Positions 1-13,324 of a stretch of DNA of 64,000 bases are shown here, piece after piece. The stretch comes from Plantago major. Lineage: Eukaryota; Streptophyta; Magnoliopsida; Lamiales; Plantaginaceae. Where the stretch lies: NCBI GenBank assembly GCA_026545765.1, contig JAIFAC010000118.1:1-64000 (forward strand), read 5' to 3'. Every line of letters starts with the position of its first letter. Within the stretch, counting starts at the first letter, position 1. The notes below the pieces were generated by a model. The model was not told the origin of the DNA and did no database searches. It saw nothing but the letters and a program-made list of their open reading frames with translations. The position numbers and the translations under genes are program-made.

Positions 1-3000
1 TCCAAAGATACTATTTACATGGTGCTCTTCCTTGCCAAACACTAACCAGTGCGGAGAATATGCCAAGGGCAAATGAAGCTCTCTTGTATTGGTAACCCAA
101 GTCTCTCATCTTCTGCGTCCATTAATCAAATTTTGGTTACCGACATCACTCTTATTATCTTTTCTTGAATAGTTTGCCAGTTAATGACGCTTTTACGCTT
201 TTCCATCAAAATGCAGCCTTACGAGAAGATATGAAGAGTCTTTAAATGATCTCGACATCATCTTCTTCATCATCATTGTCATCATGGCATCTTTGATGAT
301 TGCATGACAATAGCTCTTTGATTTCTTTGCTCATCTAGAAACGATTTCTGAGTGTTAGCTTCTTTGAGCTTTTGAATCTTAGCTTCTTTTCTTAACGAGA
401 GCTTGCCTCTAATTGATTCTCTTACCTCTTCCTCGACACTTTTACGAACATTGATCTGAACTGGTAGCGAGATATCTCTTCAAATGTCGTTACGTACCCA
501 TCTGTGGTTTCACATGATGAGACTTTGAAGGTGATGATGAGTGGAAGCTGCAAGTGACGGAAGGAGTGGCCTTGTCTTTACTTATTTTGTATACAGATCC
601 TGACTTGTCGAGTTGAGGTCATCCGATACGATCATTATCGTCATGTTCTTCCTCATTTCTTGACTGGATGTTTTCAGAAGGGGTTCTTGATAATCATTCT
701 AAATCCGTTTCTTCTTGTCTTCTGATCAAGAGTTAGTCACATTTGAGAATGTAATCATTCTCCCATTCTTCTTCTTGCTCATTGAGTAAGTAGTAGGCTT
801 ACTAAGTGATGCATGATGGGTTACCACTCACTCTTAGGTTGAGCATCCTTGATTTGAAATCTGTAGAAGTTTTGTGCTACTTCATAGGTAGAAGTCTTCA
901 TGCATCGATTGGCAAAAGAATAAGACTCTGTGGGAACAATGCATGGATTGTAGTCTCTTCAGTTGGGGCTATTGCTCTCACACTACGGGGCGATAGATTA
1001 GTAAATGCCCTATTTGAAGGTGACGCTAAGTTTACCTTTCATTAATAAACACTTTAGATGTTTTCTTGAGTGTATGCTTACGAAAACCTTGAGTAAATCA
1101 GCGCTTGCACAAAACTTTGAGCCCTAAAGAAAGGGATCGAAGTTAGTTTTATTTCAAACCACTTGAAGTTGGTATACATGTCCAGTAAGCTTTACAGAGC
1201 ATACACAATAGCAAGAAACACCGAGCTCATTTGCTTGAGTACATACGCTTTGTTTTTTGTACGGAAGGCCTCGAATACCTTGTTGTGAGGAAATGCGCAG
1301 TCCTCCAACAACGCTTTCTTCTAACTTAAGCACAAGGAAACAAAATCAAGTATGTTTAAAAGCTATTGCCGGAGAAAATTTAAATAGAGAGATCTTTTGA
1401 GACTTCACTTACACTTCAGTGAGGAATCTCGGTTGCATCTCTAAAGAAACAAGGGAGTTTTACGACACGCCTGCGATCTTTGATCACTGTTCAGCGGTTC
1501 GGTTTCTATTGGGAGGAGTTTTCAAGAATTTTCTCCTTCGATTATTCTTAATTTGGTGAGCTGTAAGAATAAACTTATTAGAGATTTAGTAGTGGGATTT
1601 CAGAGCATTCTTGAAGAAGATTATTCCAGAGGTCTTACCTTCCTCATCGAGAAGGCTCGATGAAATGCTTCTTCGAGCTTTACTAAACCACGGATTTTCT
1701 TGGTTTTGGAGGTGTTGGTCCCTCCACCCTACTTCCTCAATTCATTTACAAAGTAGGCAAAAGGAGAATTTAGAAGACCACAGATGTTAATTTTTCAAGC
1801 AAAATTTTCTTATTAGAGATAACTTAGCTACATGGGAAACGGGCTCTGCCATTGTTAAGGGTTGGAGAAACCCTCTTCTTCATTAGGAAGGGTGGACAAA
1901 TTAACTTCCCACTAAGTTTGTCTCCTAATGTAACTGTAGCCAACAAGTCGAGCTTATGAGTATGATTAACATTGAAATATCATGGAATTAGATATAAACT
2001 TCTTTTTGCTACACGAAAGAGTCGGTGATCTCATTGATCTTTTGGACTTGTATGGTGAATCCACAGTCTCTCTACAATATACTTTCATTCTTGTTGTTCT
2101 CCTACTGTAGTATCATTAAGGGTCTCCTCTAGAGTTTGGTCTGCTTCACGAGGGAGTTGAAGCTCTCTAGGAAGGTTAGAGGAAGACCTGTTTGAAGCGA
2201 GGTTTTCCAACAATATTGAGTCTTTGGTATTGTAAATGTGGAAGCAATGTAAATTATCTTCGCCATCGTTCTATCTTTCTTCCTCTTGGGGCCTTCTTCT
2301 TCCTACTTTGGGCGGAGGCTCTATACTACGAAAAGCTAAATTTGATGCTCTCCTTGGGTCTCAAGCTTAAATCTTTTTGAAACCTTTGTGCGATTACGCC
2401 CTTATTAAATCCTCCCGAGAATCGCTTTACGTGTATGTTGTGAGACCCATCCTATGACTATTTCTATCATCTGGGGAGGATGGAAGCCAATTTGTTTGAT
2501 TCTGAGGGCTTCTGGAAGCTGCCTTTACTGTGAGAACAACATCTTATGAGACCTTGTCTCGGAAGGTTATGCCTCTTGAATGTTATATGGACTTGGAGGT
2601 CCTTTTGCCTTGAGCCCACTTTTTCTTTTTGGCGGTAGGGTTTGGCTTGAAGCTTGCTCGAAACCTCCTCACTGTGGTTATAGTTTCTTGTTGCCTACTA
2701 AGTACTTGCCTCAGCGGAAATTCTCTCCTTTTCTTCAAAGCGTATCGAAGAAGGGAGTTGGTGGCCCTGGATTTCTTATTTCTCTACTGGAAGTAATCCA
2801 ATGGTTTTCTAGAATATAACCTATCACAGACCCAAGGAAGTGCATATTGACTTTTGGCTCGGCCAAAGCGATGATGATTTAGGCTCAAATTCCTCAATGT
2901 GTCCAAAGATTTATTGAGCGTACTTCCCCGATTGAAGTGGGTTTCTGCCTTCATTCTTACAGTTGAAGATCGTATCATCATCATCTCTCCATGCCTTAAC

Positions 3001-3800
3001 GATACCACTCCACCTTTGTTGCCATCAAAGCAGCGGACCCGGGGATGAAGCAAAAGTACTACTAGTGTTTACGAGAAGATGACATTACGATAGCTTTGGA
3101 GAATAAAAGTCTCACAGGCGACCTTTTGCATTTTCCGGCCAGATTGCCTCCAAAAAAAGTTCTTTGGCATGCCGAATCATTGGTACGTCCTTGATCTAAA
3201 TATCTTAATATGGTTCTCGGTTTTCCAATCGAACAATTTACTGAAAGCCTTACTGATCAAGGGAACAATTTCTTGGCCCGCTTGGACTTGATACGCATGT
3301 CCTTTTCTTCTTTATCATTCCCACCTTCTTGCTTAGAGATTTTGGAGTTGTTTAATGAAACTCAGTTGCGTCGATTAATGGATAGAATACTGATTGCGAC
3401 GAGATAAAACTTTTGTAGATATGGGAATTCTTCTGACATCCCGATATCGATTTCCTTTACAATTTTTTGGAAGAATTTATAGCTACTGATACGTATTTCT
3501 TCACTAAAGAATGCTCCCCGATTCATTTTATGACTGAGGGTTCCAGTCCGAAGGGTGAATTCTCCCCGAAGCGTTTATTGACACCTTAAGTTCTTTCCTC
3601 CTTGCTTTTCGGATAGGGAAGTAGATGATCCGACCTTGGGTTCTTGGTGGTCATCTTCTTGGGTGTACCCAAATCTCTTTATACGAAGTTTTTGAATAAG
3701 TGATTTTTTGGAAGGATTTTGCTGCCTGAAATGGTTGAGATTAGTTTTATCTTTTTACCAGAGACTAAGCACAAAAGTTGAGTTTGCGGAAGGAGGTTTG
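1..3800 (-). pseudogene. Element A: diverged copy of the extra 3' gene of family S
   Basis: This is the stretch between pol and the (unseen) 3' LTR. It has the leader and TATA region shared with B and C. Around 2830-3000 the minus strand encodes a pattern like GKYA...FEPK...LAEPK that matches the N-terminal segments of B (25199-25408) and C (36960-37150). A lysine-rich segment (around 2590-2800) sits where B and C have one. Much of the middle is hard to align by eye. The region is heavily broken. Its function is unknown; see the entries for copies B and C. Confidence 0.6.
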
Positions 3801-3883
3801 CGAGAAATCTTGAGAGATTTTGTTATTTTGATCTGAGGATTTGAAATTTTGGATTTGGTAAGTGTTTGTCTTTTGCCCGATTC

Positions 3884-3893
3884 CTATATATAT
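3884..3893 (-). promoter_or_regulatory. TATA-like box upstream of the extra 3' gene (element A)
   Basis: A CCTATATATA-type box preceded and followed by sequence similar to that at 26216-26227 (B) and 37993-38004 (C). It lies just before the presumed start of the extra 3' gene and far from the LTR promoter. Its conservation in three copies supports a functional internal promoter, but no transcript evidence is available. Confidence 0.5.
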
Positions 3894-3899
3894 GTGACT

Positions 3900-4624
3900 A
3901 AACATACGTAGATACAACATACATATAATGAATATGGTCTTCGTGTCTTTGCATCACGCATAGGCGTAGTCGTCCTTTGTGCCTTCATTAAATGCTTAGT
4001 GGGCCGCGTCTGAATTTCTAAGCAGACATTTACTTGCTTTGTTTTAATCTCGCCGTTGAGATCAAAAGCGTTTATACATCCAAGGGCTTATATTGAATAT
4101 CTTGTAATGATATCAATCAACAAATGAAATATTTTCGACTTGATGGATTTTAATATGCTACATTCATTGTATGTGTCACTAAGTAAAGGTAGGAACACTT
4201 AATGGATTTGAGTTATCATTAGTGTCAGTCCTTCTATATATTGTTTATCATGAAATGGTAAAAATACAAGACATTGGACATGTTTGACTTTGAACTTATC
4301 ATTTTTAGGCTTTTATTGTGTCTTTTCTCTTTATGAGTAAATAGTTTCTTGAATTCAGAATCAAAAACTTGATTGTTTGAATGTATATTGACCCACTCTT
4401 AGTAAGTAAGTTCTAGTCTTATTTACTCATTGAGTGTGTACCAACCTTTGCCTTTACGGATACCCGTTCGAAATGTTTTGCCTTAAAGTGTTGCTACTCG
4501 AAACGCACCCATCACTTCTTATCAACTTGGCTTTACGAAGGCATGTTCTAGGAGGCTGCTTCTTTTCTCCTTACTAATTACGACTTTAGAGATTCAGGAC
4601 ATTTTTAGGTCCTTAGGCGACTCA
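3900..4624 (-). other. Non-coding spacer between pol and the extra gene (element A)
   Basis: This spacer corresponds to 26230-26795 of B and 38010-38633 of C. No coding segment is recognisable. The end near pol has short repeats related to the hairpin repeat seen intact in E (63454-63540). Confidence 0.55.
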
Positions 4625-6320
4625 TCAATCGAATTATGTCTTAAGGTTAAGAACGGCTTTCTTGTAGGGGCTTGGTGAAGATGTCGCAAGTTGGTCTTAC
4701 ATTGCTTGATCTTTGGTATCTCTATATTTGCCTTTTCAACATGGTCTCACGATGAAGTGGTGTCTAACAGCTTGTCAATGTAGCTTTGTTATTACGGCAT
4801 CGAACTTGGGATTATGTGATTGCAATAGCAACTTGTATTTGTCACGAAAATGAGTTTTCTCTTCATTGAGTCCATAGTCTCTGAAGTTATTGTGTATCCC
4901 CGAATTTGTATTGTTGCACAACAACAGTGACCAATATATTGACCTACCTTTGTGGTAGAAGTTGCAATTGAGTTTTGCTTCTTGCTAAAACCATGAGATA
5001 AATCTGTAGTACTTGAGCGGTAGTGAGTTCACGAGGTGCTTTTCTATCAATCAATGATCGTACATAATCAATATCAGTACCCAGCTAAACTCAATTCACT
5101 TTCTTTTGGGATACTGCACGTCTACATCTCTTTGTACCCTTCATACATTAATATTTTTCATAGCAATATTTGTAGTGTGTTTGCATTAGTTTATGCAAAA
5201 TCTAGCACATACTCCGGCATGACATAATGATCTCGAGTACTACTTGATGAGGTAAAGTAGTGAACCTATCAATTTCCTATACTTATGTTCTTCAATACTC
5301 TTATCGATTCAATATAGGTCATTTTGGTTCCAATGCTCATAGGTATCTTAGCATTCTTTTAGGAAAGCTTAAGATTGAATTTTGTATGAGCATGTCTTTT
5401 GCATACTTTGTTTGAAAAATGAATATTCCATCATTGAGGTTGTGACTTGCAATCCTGAGAATAATTCATTTTCTCATCATGCTCATCTCAAACTTGCTTT
5501 TCCTTTAGAGATTTATGAAGTCATTACCAAAGTTGCTTGTCCTTATATCCGAATATAATATCATTAACATATACTTGAACTAAGAGTAGTTTCCCATCAT
5601 GGTTTAAGGTAAATAAAGAATTTATCCTTCACCTTTCTTGAAACCACTTTCCGAAAGGTATTTGTAGTGTCATTCCATGCTCTTGGAACTGTTTGATCCA
5701 TACCTGGGCTTTACATAATTTATAGACCATTCTACTTTCTGAGAAACTTCAAAGCCGGTGGTTGCTCGTAAACTTCTTACCTTGAGTTCACGTTTAGAAA
5801 TGCTCTTTTGACATCCATCGATAAACTTTGCAAAATTTTTTACTGAGTACCTGAAAGGCTCAGAAGAGTCTTATTGCATCAATCTGGAAAGCGGGTGCAT
5901 AACTGACTCATCAAAATCCTAAGCCTTGGGTCTGCGTTAATCCTTAGCAACTTGATCTTGCTTTGTTTCTAGTTATTTCACAGTTTCATTCATTTTGTTT
6001 GAAAACCCATTGAAGCTAATAATTTTAGTAATCCAAGTAAGAGGTGTGTACCTTGTTCTCATCCTATTTTTCATTTTGGAAACACACTTTTGCTGAGGAT
6101 CTGGAATGGAAATACTTGGGTGTTGTGGCTCGAATACCTTTTTCGTAGATTCGAGACCTTGGCAGTTGGTTTCTCTAGATAAATACCTTGAAAGCGAAAA
6201 ATAAAAAAAGTTTATGTTCCAATCACAGATATTCCTTCTATAAATGGAACTAGTTTCAGGACTCTGTTTTTCTCAAATTTATCGACTCTTCTTGCATTAA
6301 GAGATCGGTCTTGGTCTCCT
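4625..6320 (-). pseudogene. pol: Element A: reverse transcriptase and RNase H region
   Basis: The minus strand aligns by eye to the RT-RNase H region of B (26797-28290) and E (61900-63440), including the YVDD-box region near 5550-5580 and the RNase H tail near 4625-4860. RT copies the element RNA into DNA and RNase H removes the RNA template, inside virus-like particles. The region is broken. About 200 bp (near 6010-6212) has no counterpart in the other copies. Confidence 0.8.
6012..6212. other. About 200-bp insertion inside the RT region of element A
   Basis: In B and E the sequences flanking this block are continuous. Here about 200 bp of unrelated AT-rich sequence lies between them. No terminal inverted repeats, poly-A tail or clear target duplication could be recognised, so it could be a small transposon remnant or filler DNA from break repair. 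Edges are approximate. Confidence 0.4.
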
Positions 6321-7850
6321 AATGCTTCTTTTATACTTTTAGGTTCAATATTAGAGATGAAACATCGAAGAGAGAATCGACATTTTCGGTATTGCTCTCC
6401 TGAAGTCTAACACCACGATTAATTGGTCCGATTATATCTTTTGTAGGATGATCTTTGATCCATTTCATCAAAGGTTTAGTGCTAGTAGGATCAATATCGG
6501 TGATACGAATGTGAATCACTAAGATTTTGATTTGATACTTTTTGATGTCTGAACATCGACATATGAGAAATGTCATGGATATCACTTTTGATGTTAGAGA
6601 TATCTAAGACATGCATTTAACATTCTTTGAGATACCTCTCCATGATGAAGGTTCTCGATAACTGTTCCATTTCTGGAAAACTATAGGAAATTCCTCATCA
6701 TGTTTGTGGTCGTCTTGTTGTTACTAGGCTTTTTCAGCTTTTCCTACGTCGAGTCATCCTCACTTTCCATGATGTTTTTCCTTTACGAGGATTCTTCTAG
6801 TATCCTGGGTAATAGTTCTTTGAACTTTTAGAGAGTTCATCGATGGAGGTGTTTTCTTACTTCCTTTAGAATCTGACATGAGCGATTCTTGATTTTCTTT
6901 GTTCTTTTGTTGTAAACTCTTAGCTTTCTTTGTTTGTGGAATAACAGAAAACACCTTTATCGCCTTTAGTTGAAATGTTCTCGGAAAATCTTTCCCATTG
7001 TTTAGAACAAAACATCTCAAATACTCTCGGATGTTTGATATTAGGAGGTCTTCAGCCACATAATTTCATAGGGTCTGTCATGGTGTTTGTTTATCAAGCA
7101 TATGTACGAGTGTAGCAGTGTGTTCTGACTTATTGATATATTTCACTTATCTCGATGTAATACGCATTGTCCTTGCGACTTCTTTAAGGAGTTCTATTTT
7201 CCTTTCTGCAACACCATTTTGTTGGGGTGTTCTTACGGAGGAAAGTTGGTGTTGTATACCTTTGCAGTGCAAAACTCCTTTATGTCTTGATTGACAACTC
7301 ATTTCACATGATGCATGATACGATTGCAAATACCTTTTCATTTTCATTTCATGTTTAAGCTTTTTGACAAGTTTGGTATCTCCACCTGGCATCAAATTTG
7401 TGTTTGAAAGACAACCTTGAGTGAATCTTGAAGTCATCTACTGACAACTTGGACCATATTTCTTTCTGCAACTAATTCTGAGATGATTAAAAGATCCATA
7501 TGTAAAGTTGTAGTGATCTAACTGCTTAAGAGTGTCGATTTTGGACTTGAAAGAGATCTTAGATTGTTTCCCATCGTGAGCGAGCAGATACCATCCTTTG
7601 AAAGATGTTTTGGGAAGACCGACCACTAACTCTTTCTGGCAGAATCTATTGAGTTTTGAAATTCAAGTGACTCATTCTTTTGTGCCATAACGTGTCTCTT
7701 CGTGACGATTGACTCTCCATGAGACATTCTTGATTGTGGCGAGATGCCCGATCTAACATAAAGGCGCCTTTCGACCATGACTAATTTATGCACTTTGACT
7801 CATTGTCAATTAGTTTGCGATGTTAGCTTTGAATTTTATAGTAAAACCCT
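6321..7850 (-). pseudogene. pol: Element A: integrase and GAG-pre-integrase region
   Basis: The minus strand encodes recognisable integrase pieces, including the PQQNGVAERK motif holding the third catalytic acidic residue (around 7180-7240), and the GAG-pre-integrase zinc-binding region (around 7600-7850). The acidic integrase-RT linker lies at 6330-6900. Integrase inserts the DNA copy into the host chromosome. The region is broken in several places and parallels 28290-29830 in B. Confidence 0.8.
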
Positions 7851-10521
7851 TGTCATAAAGCTGGCTCATGCTAAATAGATTGTATTTCAAATCCTTAACA
7901 TATGTCGTCGATGATTATTAAAGTTCCCAATTTAGCGTTGCCAATCCGGAGGATTTAATTCTCCTCGACCGTCCCGATATACGGTCACGTATTTGCAAGC
8001 TTTGTAGTCGACAGTTGCTTTGTCTCTGTCATGTGCTTTCCGCATCCACTATCAAATAGCCATTGTGCTTTAGTCAGGAAGCATTACGCACAATGAGGAA
8101 GCGGAGATTAGGTTCTCATATCTTTGATAGAAACGTCGAGAATCAATAGTTCTTCGATGAAATCCATTTTGAATGAATTTCTTTGAAATATACTTTTATC
8201 AGTGAGGAGCGTGGGAGGAATTCTGTTTGAATGAAAGTTATCATTAGTAAGAATTATTTTCTTCCTTGGTGTGTCCTAGGTGCTCCATAAGATGCTTTCG
8301 GATACATCGGGGTTTACGAGTTTTCTTTTCGGCAAACTTAGTCTTCCTTGCAGATTTCTTCTAGCCACGGCATTGATTTTCGGTGGCAGTTAGCTTCCGC
8401 CGATAATTGCTTTGAGCAATTCTAGCTTTTCACCATCGTTCTTGCTCTACTTGCACTTATGAGCAAGTTGTTTTCCGATACCTTTGTGGCAATCCGTTTG
8501 AGCACTTGAAGCTATCGAGATCTTTCTCGTGACTTTGCTAGTCTCTGGTTGATCGATTTCTTTCGAGAAAAAGTGACATGGGAGAATTTACGGCTCCTGC
8601 AATTCTACCTTTTTGAGACATAACGTAGGTGTTTACACTTTTCGGTGTTGTGTTTCTTTTCGAGCAATACCCGTCGATTTTATTTTGACTTGTTTTTCCC
8701 ACAAGGTCTGATCATATTTGCCTTTCCTTTGTCGACAATCTTTGTCTTTTCACCAATACTATAGATTGCATGGGACCGTCTTCTTTGAGAGTACTTACAA
8801 ATGTTCTCTTCTCCTTACTCTTATTGAGTAATAGCCAATCTGTCTGAGTATTATTGCCCAGTCCTTTCTTTTAGAAGGATCTCTTAAGTAGATTGTACTT
8901 GATGAGAGTGTCACTAGCTTTGGCATAAGATTGAAAAAGATAGTTCTTTCTTCTTGAGTTCCTTGTTTTGAGAAGAAGATTTTCATAATTCTTTCGTAAC
9001 TTAGCCATTCTTCTTCATGTGACTTTTTAGCCTCGGATATACGAGCTTTGAAATCGTTTTAAGCATCCTTTCTCTCGAATCTTTAACTAATTGAAATTTT
9101 CCTTTTCGAGAATTCTTTTCTTCTTGAAGGTTTTCTCTAGCTCAATCATTAGAAATTCTCTTTCATAGATGTCAAGTTCTTTCTGAGATTTTCTAGATTT
9201 TTATTTCTCTTCATCACTTTCATAAGTGTATGAAGTATGTGTTACCTCATTGATAAAACGGCAGTTTTTCTATGTTGGAGATGTCAGTCAGTCAATTCAA
9301 CAACTCCACATTTCTTTCTTCTTGAAATTTGAAGTTGATTATATGAGTAACTCCACATAATTACGGTGATGGTAGGTTGAGTCATCTGAATTGTCATCTT
9401 GAGTCATCTCAGCGTCTGAGCATCCGATTGAATCTGGATTTTCTTTCTTTCTTGATTAACAAAGCTTTACGGCTTCTTGAAGATTCTTACATCTTTCTTG
9501 TCACTGTCCTTAGTTTGTTGAGGCGAGACAATCCTTCTTGAAGTGGCGGTTTACGACAATAAAAGAAGCGATATCGTTTCAATTTACTTCCTCGATGCAT
9601 GATGCTTTACGAGGTGGCTTGTTATTGAGCTGCATATTTTGTCTTTGGTGATAGTTTGAACTAGATGCTTTTGACTTCTCTTTGGCTTTTCTTCTCTCAA
9701 TTTCTCATTGACAAATTTACTCATTTGCTTTGCTGAAGAGAATCCTCGATCTCCTCCTTGCTTTTCTTCTTTTGAAGTTCCTTGATTAACTAGAGCAACA
9801 TTACGCAACTTTTCGGTTGTTTGTTCTCTGAGTTGTCTCATAGTCAGCGAGCAAGATGAGAGAAAAGTTCCCTTTGGAGTGATATTTGGCATACCTTGGT
9901 TGAAATAAAAGAATTTAGTATGCTCCCGGTTGTGGTTAAGACTTACGTGATAGTCTTAATCTTCTACATTGAGAGTATCTATTGCTTTCCCCAAGTCTTT
10001 GCCATATCACTCATAAGAGTGGTAAATCTGAAATCAAGTTCTTCGAGTTTCGGTGGGACCTTGTTTGAAATTTTGAAATTTCAACTTTAGAACTTCGAAC
10101 TTGTTTTCCTTGGTTTTCTCGGTTAAACTGATTTCTTCAATCGGTTGCTGGCGACTTCGCCGTTTAGCACCTACGATTTACCTTTGTGCTCTGGTGTCAA
10201 TCGATGATGATGTGAGCTTGACCATCGAGCGATTCCTCTTGGCATCTTCGATGTCCGAGTTCTCTGAGCTTTGGTTAGTAAATAACGTGACGATAGATCT
10301 TCCACTAGTTGGCGCTTGTCTGTTTGTGAAGATCCTTCGCTTTGATCTCTGTCTCTTCCACTTGAAACCTCCATGACTTGCTTAAGTTGTTGAATGACTA
10401 TTGGGCCATTCTTTATTACTTGATCATCTAAGTCACTTATGGCTTCAAGGTGGAGCATCATGTTATTTTCCATTTCGTAGTTCTCTGGTTTGAGCAGGTG
10501 CATCACTCGAGACATACACAC
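7851..10521 (-). pseudogene. gag: Element A: gag, long linker and protease region
   Basis: From the 5' side (high coordinates): gag N-terminus with the LKPENYE-type signature (around 10440-10520), gag body (9580-10420), zinc-knuckle region (around 9505-9560), a long charged, probably coiled-coil linker (8060-9480), and the aspartic protease DSGC region (around 8000-8070). Gag builds the particle and binds element RNA. The extended linker between zinc knuckle and protease recalls the long gag of Sireviruses. Broken. Confidence 0.75.
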
Positions 10522-10608
10522 TTAACACAAATTAAATAGTCCTCAAAATGGACAAAGTTCCTTCACTATCACGGGATCTAGGTTGATCTTGGAAAATGGT
10601 GAACCTCA

Positions 10609-10622
10609 CCTTTCTGATACCA
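10609..10622 (-). other. Primer-binding site of element A
   Basis: Just inside the 5' LTR the minus strand begins TGGTATCAGA, complementary to the 3' end of initiator tRNA-Met, the usual primer for plant copia elements. The same motif sits in the same place in B and E. Confidence 0.8.
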
Positions 10623-10624
10623 CT

Positions 10625-12277
10625 TGTTGGTCCGGATAACGGCAAAGTAAAAGACTAGAGGGGGTGAATAGTCTTTTAAAACTTTTGTCGATAACAAATG
10701 TTTCTCGATATACGAATGGATATCGATACTTAGAATCAGTCGGAAGACTTAATAAAGATAAGTGTAGAAAGCAGTTAATAAGTGTGTGTGTGTGTGTTTT
10801 GAGGTATAAATCTGAAATGTAAATGACAAACAAGTATAGTGGTATCGGAGGTGGCGTAATCCTCCAGCTAATCCACTTGTCTATTAGAGACCTAGAATTC
10901 ACTATAACAGATAATTGAGATAACCTTACAAAATCCTATTCTAAGATTACGAACAATTGGTTCCCCAAATGTTCCCCCAGTTGTTCCTAGCTTCTTCAAC
11001 CAAGTACTTCCTATACTCGAAACCTTTGAGTTGTTCCCAAGCTAAGTACTTCCTATACTAAAAACTTTGGAGTTATTCCTTAGTTTCCCAAATCAAGTAC
11101 TTCCTATACTCATTAACCTTGGAGTTATTCCCTGATTTTTCAACCTAAGTACTTCCTGTACTCCACGCCAGTTTTGGTGTTGGTTTCGATTTGAGTTGTC
11201 AGATGAGCGTCTTAATAACTTTTCAATTATTGAGATAGCTCTGTGAACTAAGTTACTTAATACACTTTCGACATATGGTATCTAGTTCGATTTCTTGACC
11301 CAGTCTTATGATATACATTCAAGAGAATGAATCTCATATAGTTGATCTTTTGATTCAACTCCTTCACGAATAACTTTGCTTGTTTAGGATCGGGACACTT
11401 AGAACTTGATGTTTACTCAAGATCCTGGCTTTAGTGTGACAAAAAGCTTTGATAATAAGTAAGTTTCTTTGAGAGAGTAGGATGTTCAGAGTTCTATGTT
11501 TCAGCGTATGCAATGTGTGTATTCTCTCAAGCTGTCTAAGTGTTGATATTTATAGATGGATTTGAGTGCCGTTTGAATAGTATCCGTTAGGCTAAAATTC
11601 AAACTATCGATATCTGTGTGTATAGTACTGTAGCAGGTTTTGTCTTCTTCTCAGAAGTTGTCGTTGCTTTTACTCAGACATCTCTGTCCGTGCATTAAAT
11701 GCATTGTACTATAATTTTTGTCCTGTAGTGTCAGCGGAACTATGCTTTATGTCGAGACTAGACTTGTTATGCGATTCTTTTGCGTCCTTATCTTCATTCT
11801 TGAGATACCACTTGTATTGATTGAAACAACTTTGTTTGCAATATATGTTCCTTTCTTTTCGAAGCGTGTTTACGCTCAAGGTATCGAGAATAGATATCAT
11901 GGACACTTTCCTTGTCTTGATATGTATCTCATTTCTCGAGATATCTCTTGTGACAGTTTGTTTGAAGTTAGTGTCTACAAGATATCGGCTAAGATATCTG
12001 AACAATGATTGATAATCTTATGCGATTTCTTCAAGTCTTCAATTCTTGTTGAGCTAACTGCTTGGATGTCTTCTTCTTGGTCTTCTCTTAATAAAATAAA
12101 AATTACATATTGAGACCTATCATCCTATACAAGATTAGCTAGACTATCATACTTAGTGGGTTTCCTCTTTTACAATGTTCGAGTGAACCGAAGTACTAAT
12201 CACCTTTACGAGACTAAGATAAGTCATCATGTTCTTTGAACAAAATCTAAGCAGATATTCTAACAAAATATCTAACA
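10625..12277 (-). repeat. 5' LTR of element A
   Basis: The LTR starts TGTTAG and ends ACCAACA on the minus strand (1.65 kb), with PBS directly after its 3' end. A TATAAATATC-type box lies near 11548-11560. Along its length it is similar to LTRs at 14805-16367, 18683-20294, 32600-34284, 42403-44112 and 55819-57519. The outer edge is slightly shorter than in the other copies. The partner 3' LTR lies outside the window. Confidence 0.85.
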
Positions 12278-12751
12278 AAGGCCTTCTTCGTCTTACGTTT
12301 GGCGGTGGTCATACCATACCATGAGTGATATAGGCTTGGATTGGGGTTATAAGGTTGACTGCACCAACGACAGTTTATTCGCTTCGTTATATGTTTTCTT
12401 CGATTATTTTTATATTATGATTCGTTTGATTTTAAAAATCATACTTCGTATTACTTAATTCGTTGTTCACTTAGCACAGAATCTCACTGAGTTTTATCTC
12501 ACACTTGATTTGTTACCTTCTTGTAGATTCTGCTACTCAGGATGCCTCGGAGACTTAGATGTTCAGCAGCAGAGAGTGGGGGGTGTTCTTTAGTATTTTG
12601 GGATTTGTTAAAAACTTTTCACCACTTGAACTCTATTTACTTGTTTGTCGTTTCCTTTATTTGTTTGACTTACATTAGGATTTGACTTTGTTTCTAGACT
12701 TTTCCAAATAAAGATGCTTATTTTTATTACCTAGATTTTCGGGTCGTTACA
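12278..12751 (+). repeat. Possible Ty3/gypsy LTR end
   Basis: This block ends in ...GGGTCGTTACA, a terminus like those of many plant chromovirus (Tekay/Del-type) LTRs, which often begin TGTAACGACCC as its mirror. It is preceded by AATAAA (near 12706) as a possible polyadenylation signal. No PPT, partner LTR or coding part is visible, and the left end is undefined. It could also be unrelated host non-coding DNA. Confidence 0.3.
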
Positions 12752-12926
12752 AACTATCTCCAATTATTAATTTTTTATCACTCTCTTTCCTACTTTATCA
12801 ATTCTATTTCTTACTACTTTTCTATTCTCTTTCTTACTTTCTATCCTATATTTACTATTTTATTCCATATTTCTTAAAAATCACACAAAACCAAAAAGTA
12901 AACCTTGTAAAATGACGGAGGGAGTA
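12752..12926. mobile_element. Stowaway-like MITE remnant
   Basis: The right end carries GACGGAGGGAGTA, which reads TACTCCCTCCGTC on the other strand, the hallmark terminus of plant Stowaway (Tc1/mariner) MITEs including the TA target. The body is AT-rich and non-coding, and about 170 bp fits the usual size. The left terminus is degenerate (near TATCTCCAATT), so the left boundary is uncertain. Confidence 0.5.
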
Positions 12927-13317
12927 CCTTTTTTTATAAGAAAAAAATTGAAATCAATTACATATTAGCCCCTATAATATGATATGTTAATTACAGTACC
13001 ATCTCTACGTGAATATGCCACGTGGACATACTGGCCATCCATATGAAATTCGTTTAAATCAATTACATTACATCCTGAATTATTGAATGTTAATTACATC
13101 CAGCTCCAACAGACTAACCATATTTTCTTTTTGCTTTACTTTAGTTAGATATTAAATTTTGAATTTAATTTAGTATTTCTTTATTGGAGAGAGAAAATTA
13201 ATTCCACATGAAGAGAAAGCGATGTAAGCAAGTTGGTCAAAAATGGGGTTGAGGATGAATTTGTAATTCTAGCCAATTGGGGATGAATATGTAATTGGAC
13301 CAAATTTAAGGAACCAA

Positions 13318-13324
<7 letters not shown>
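12927..13324. other. AT-rich intergenic stretch, nothing recognised
   Basis: Low-complexity AT-rich DNA without an open frame, RNA gene or repeat that I recognise. Two related phrases (ATTACATATTAG and ATTACATCC-type, near 12956 and 13090) hint at an old dispersed repeat. Confidence 0.4.

Larger units (their letters stand above)
1..12277 (-). mobile_element. Element A: Ty1/copia (family S) fossil, left-truncated by window edge
   Basis: A minus-strand copia element. Reading leftwards from its 5' LTR (10625-12277) come PBS, gag, protease, integrase, reverse transcriptase, RNase H and then the family-specific 3' gene, which is cut by the window edge, so no 3' LTR or target duplication can be seen. 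Domain order PR-IN-RT-RH is diagnostic of Ty1/copia. The copy is broken in many places (several dozen as read) and is visibly more diverged than B, especially in its 3' gene, so it is probably older. A piece of about 200 bp with no counterpart in B or E sits in the RT region. Confidence 0.9.

Noticed and set aside
806-1045. Plus-strand open frame as a host gene
   Set aside because: It lies antisense to the extra gene of element A, has no recognisable domain and no supporting context.
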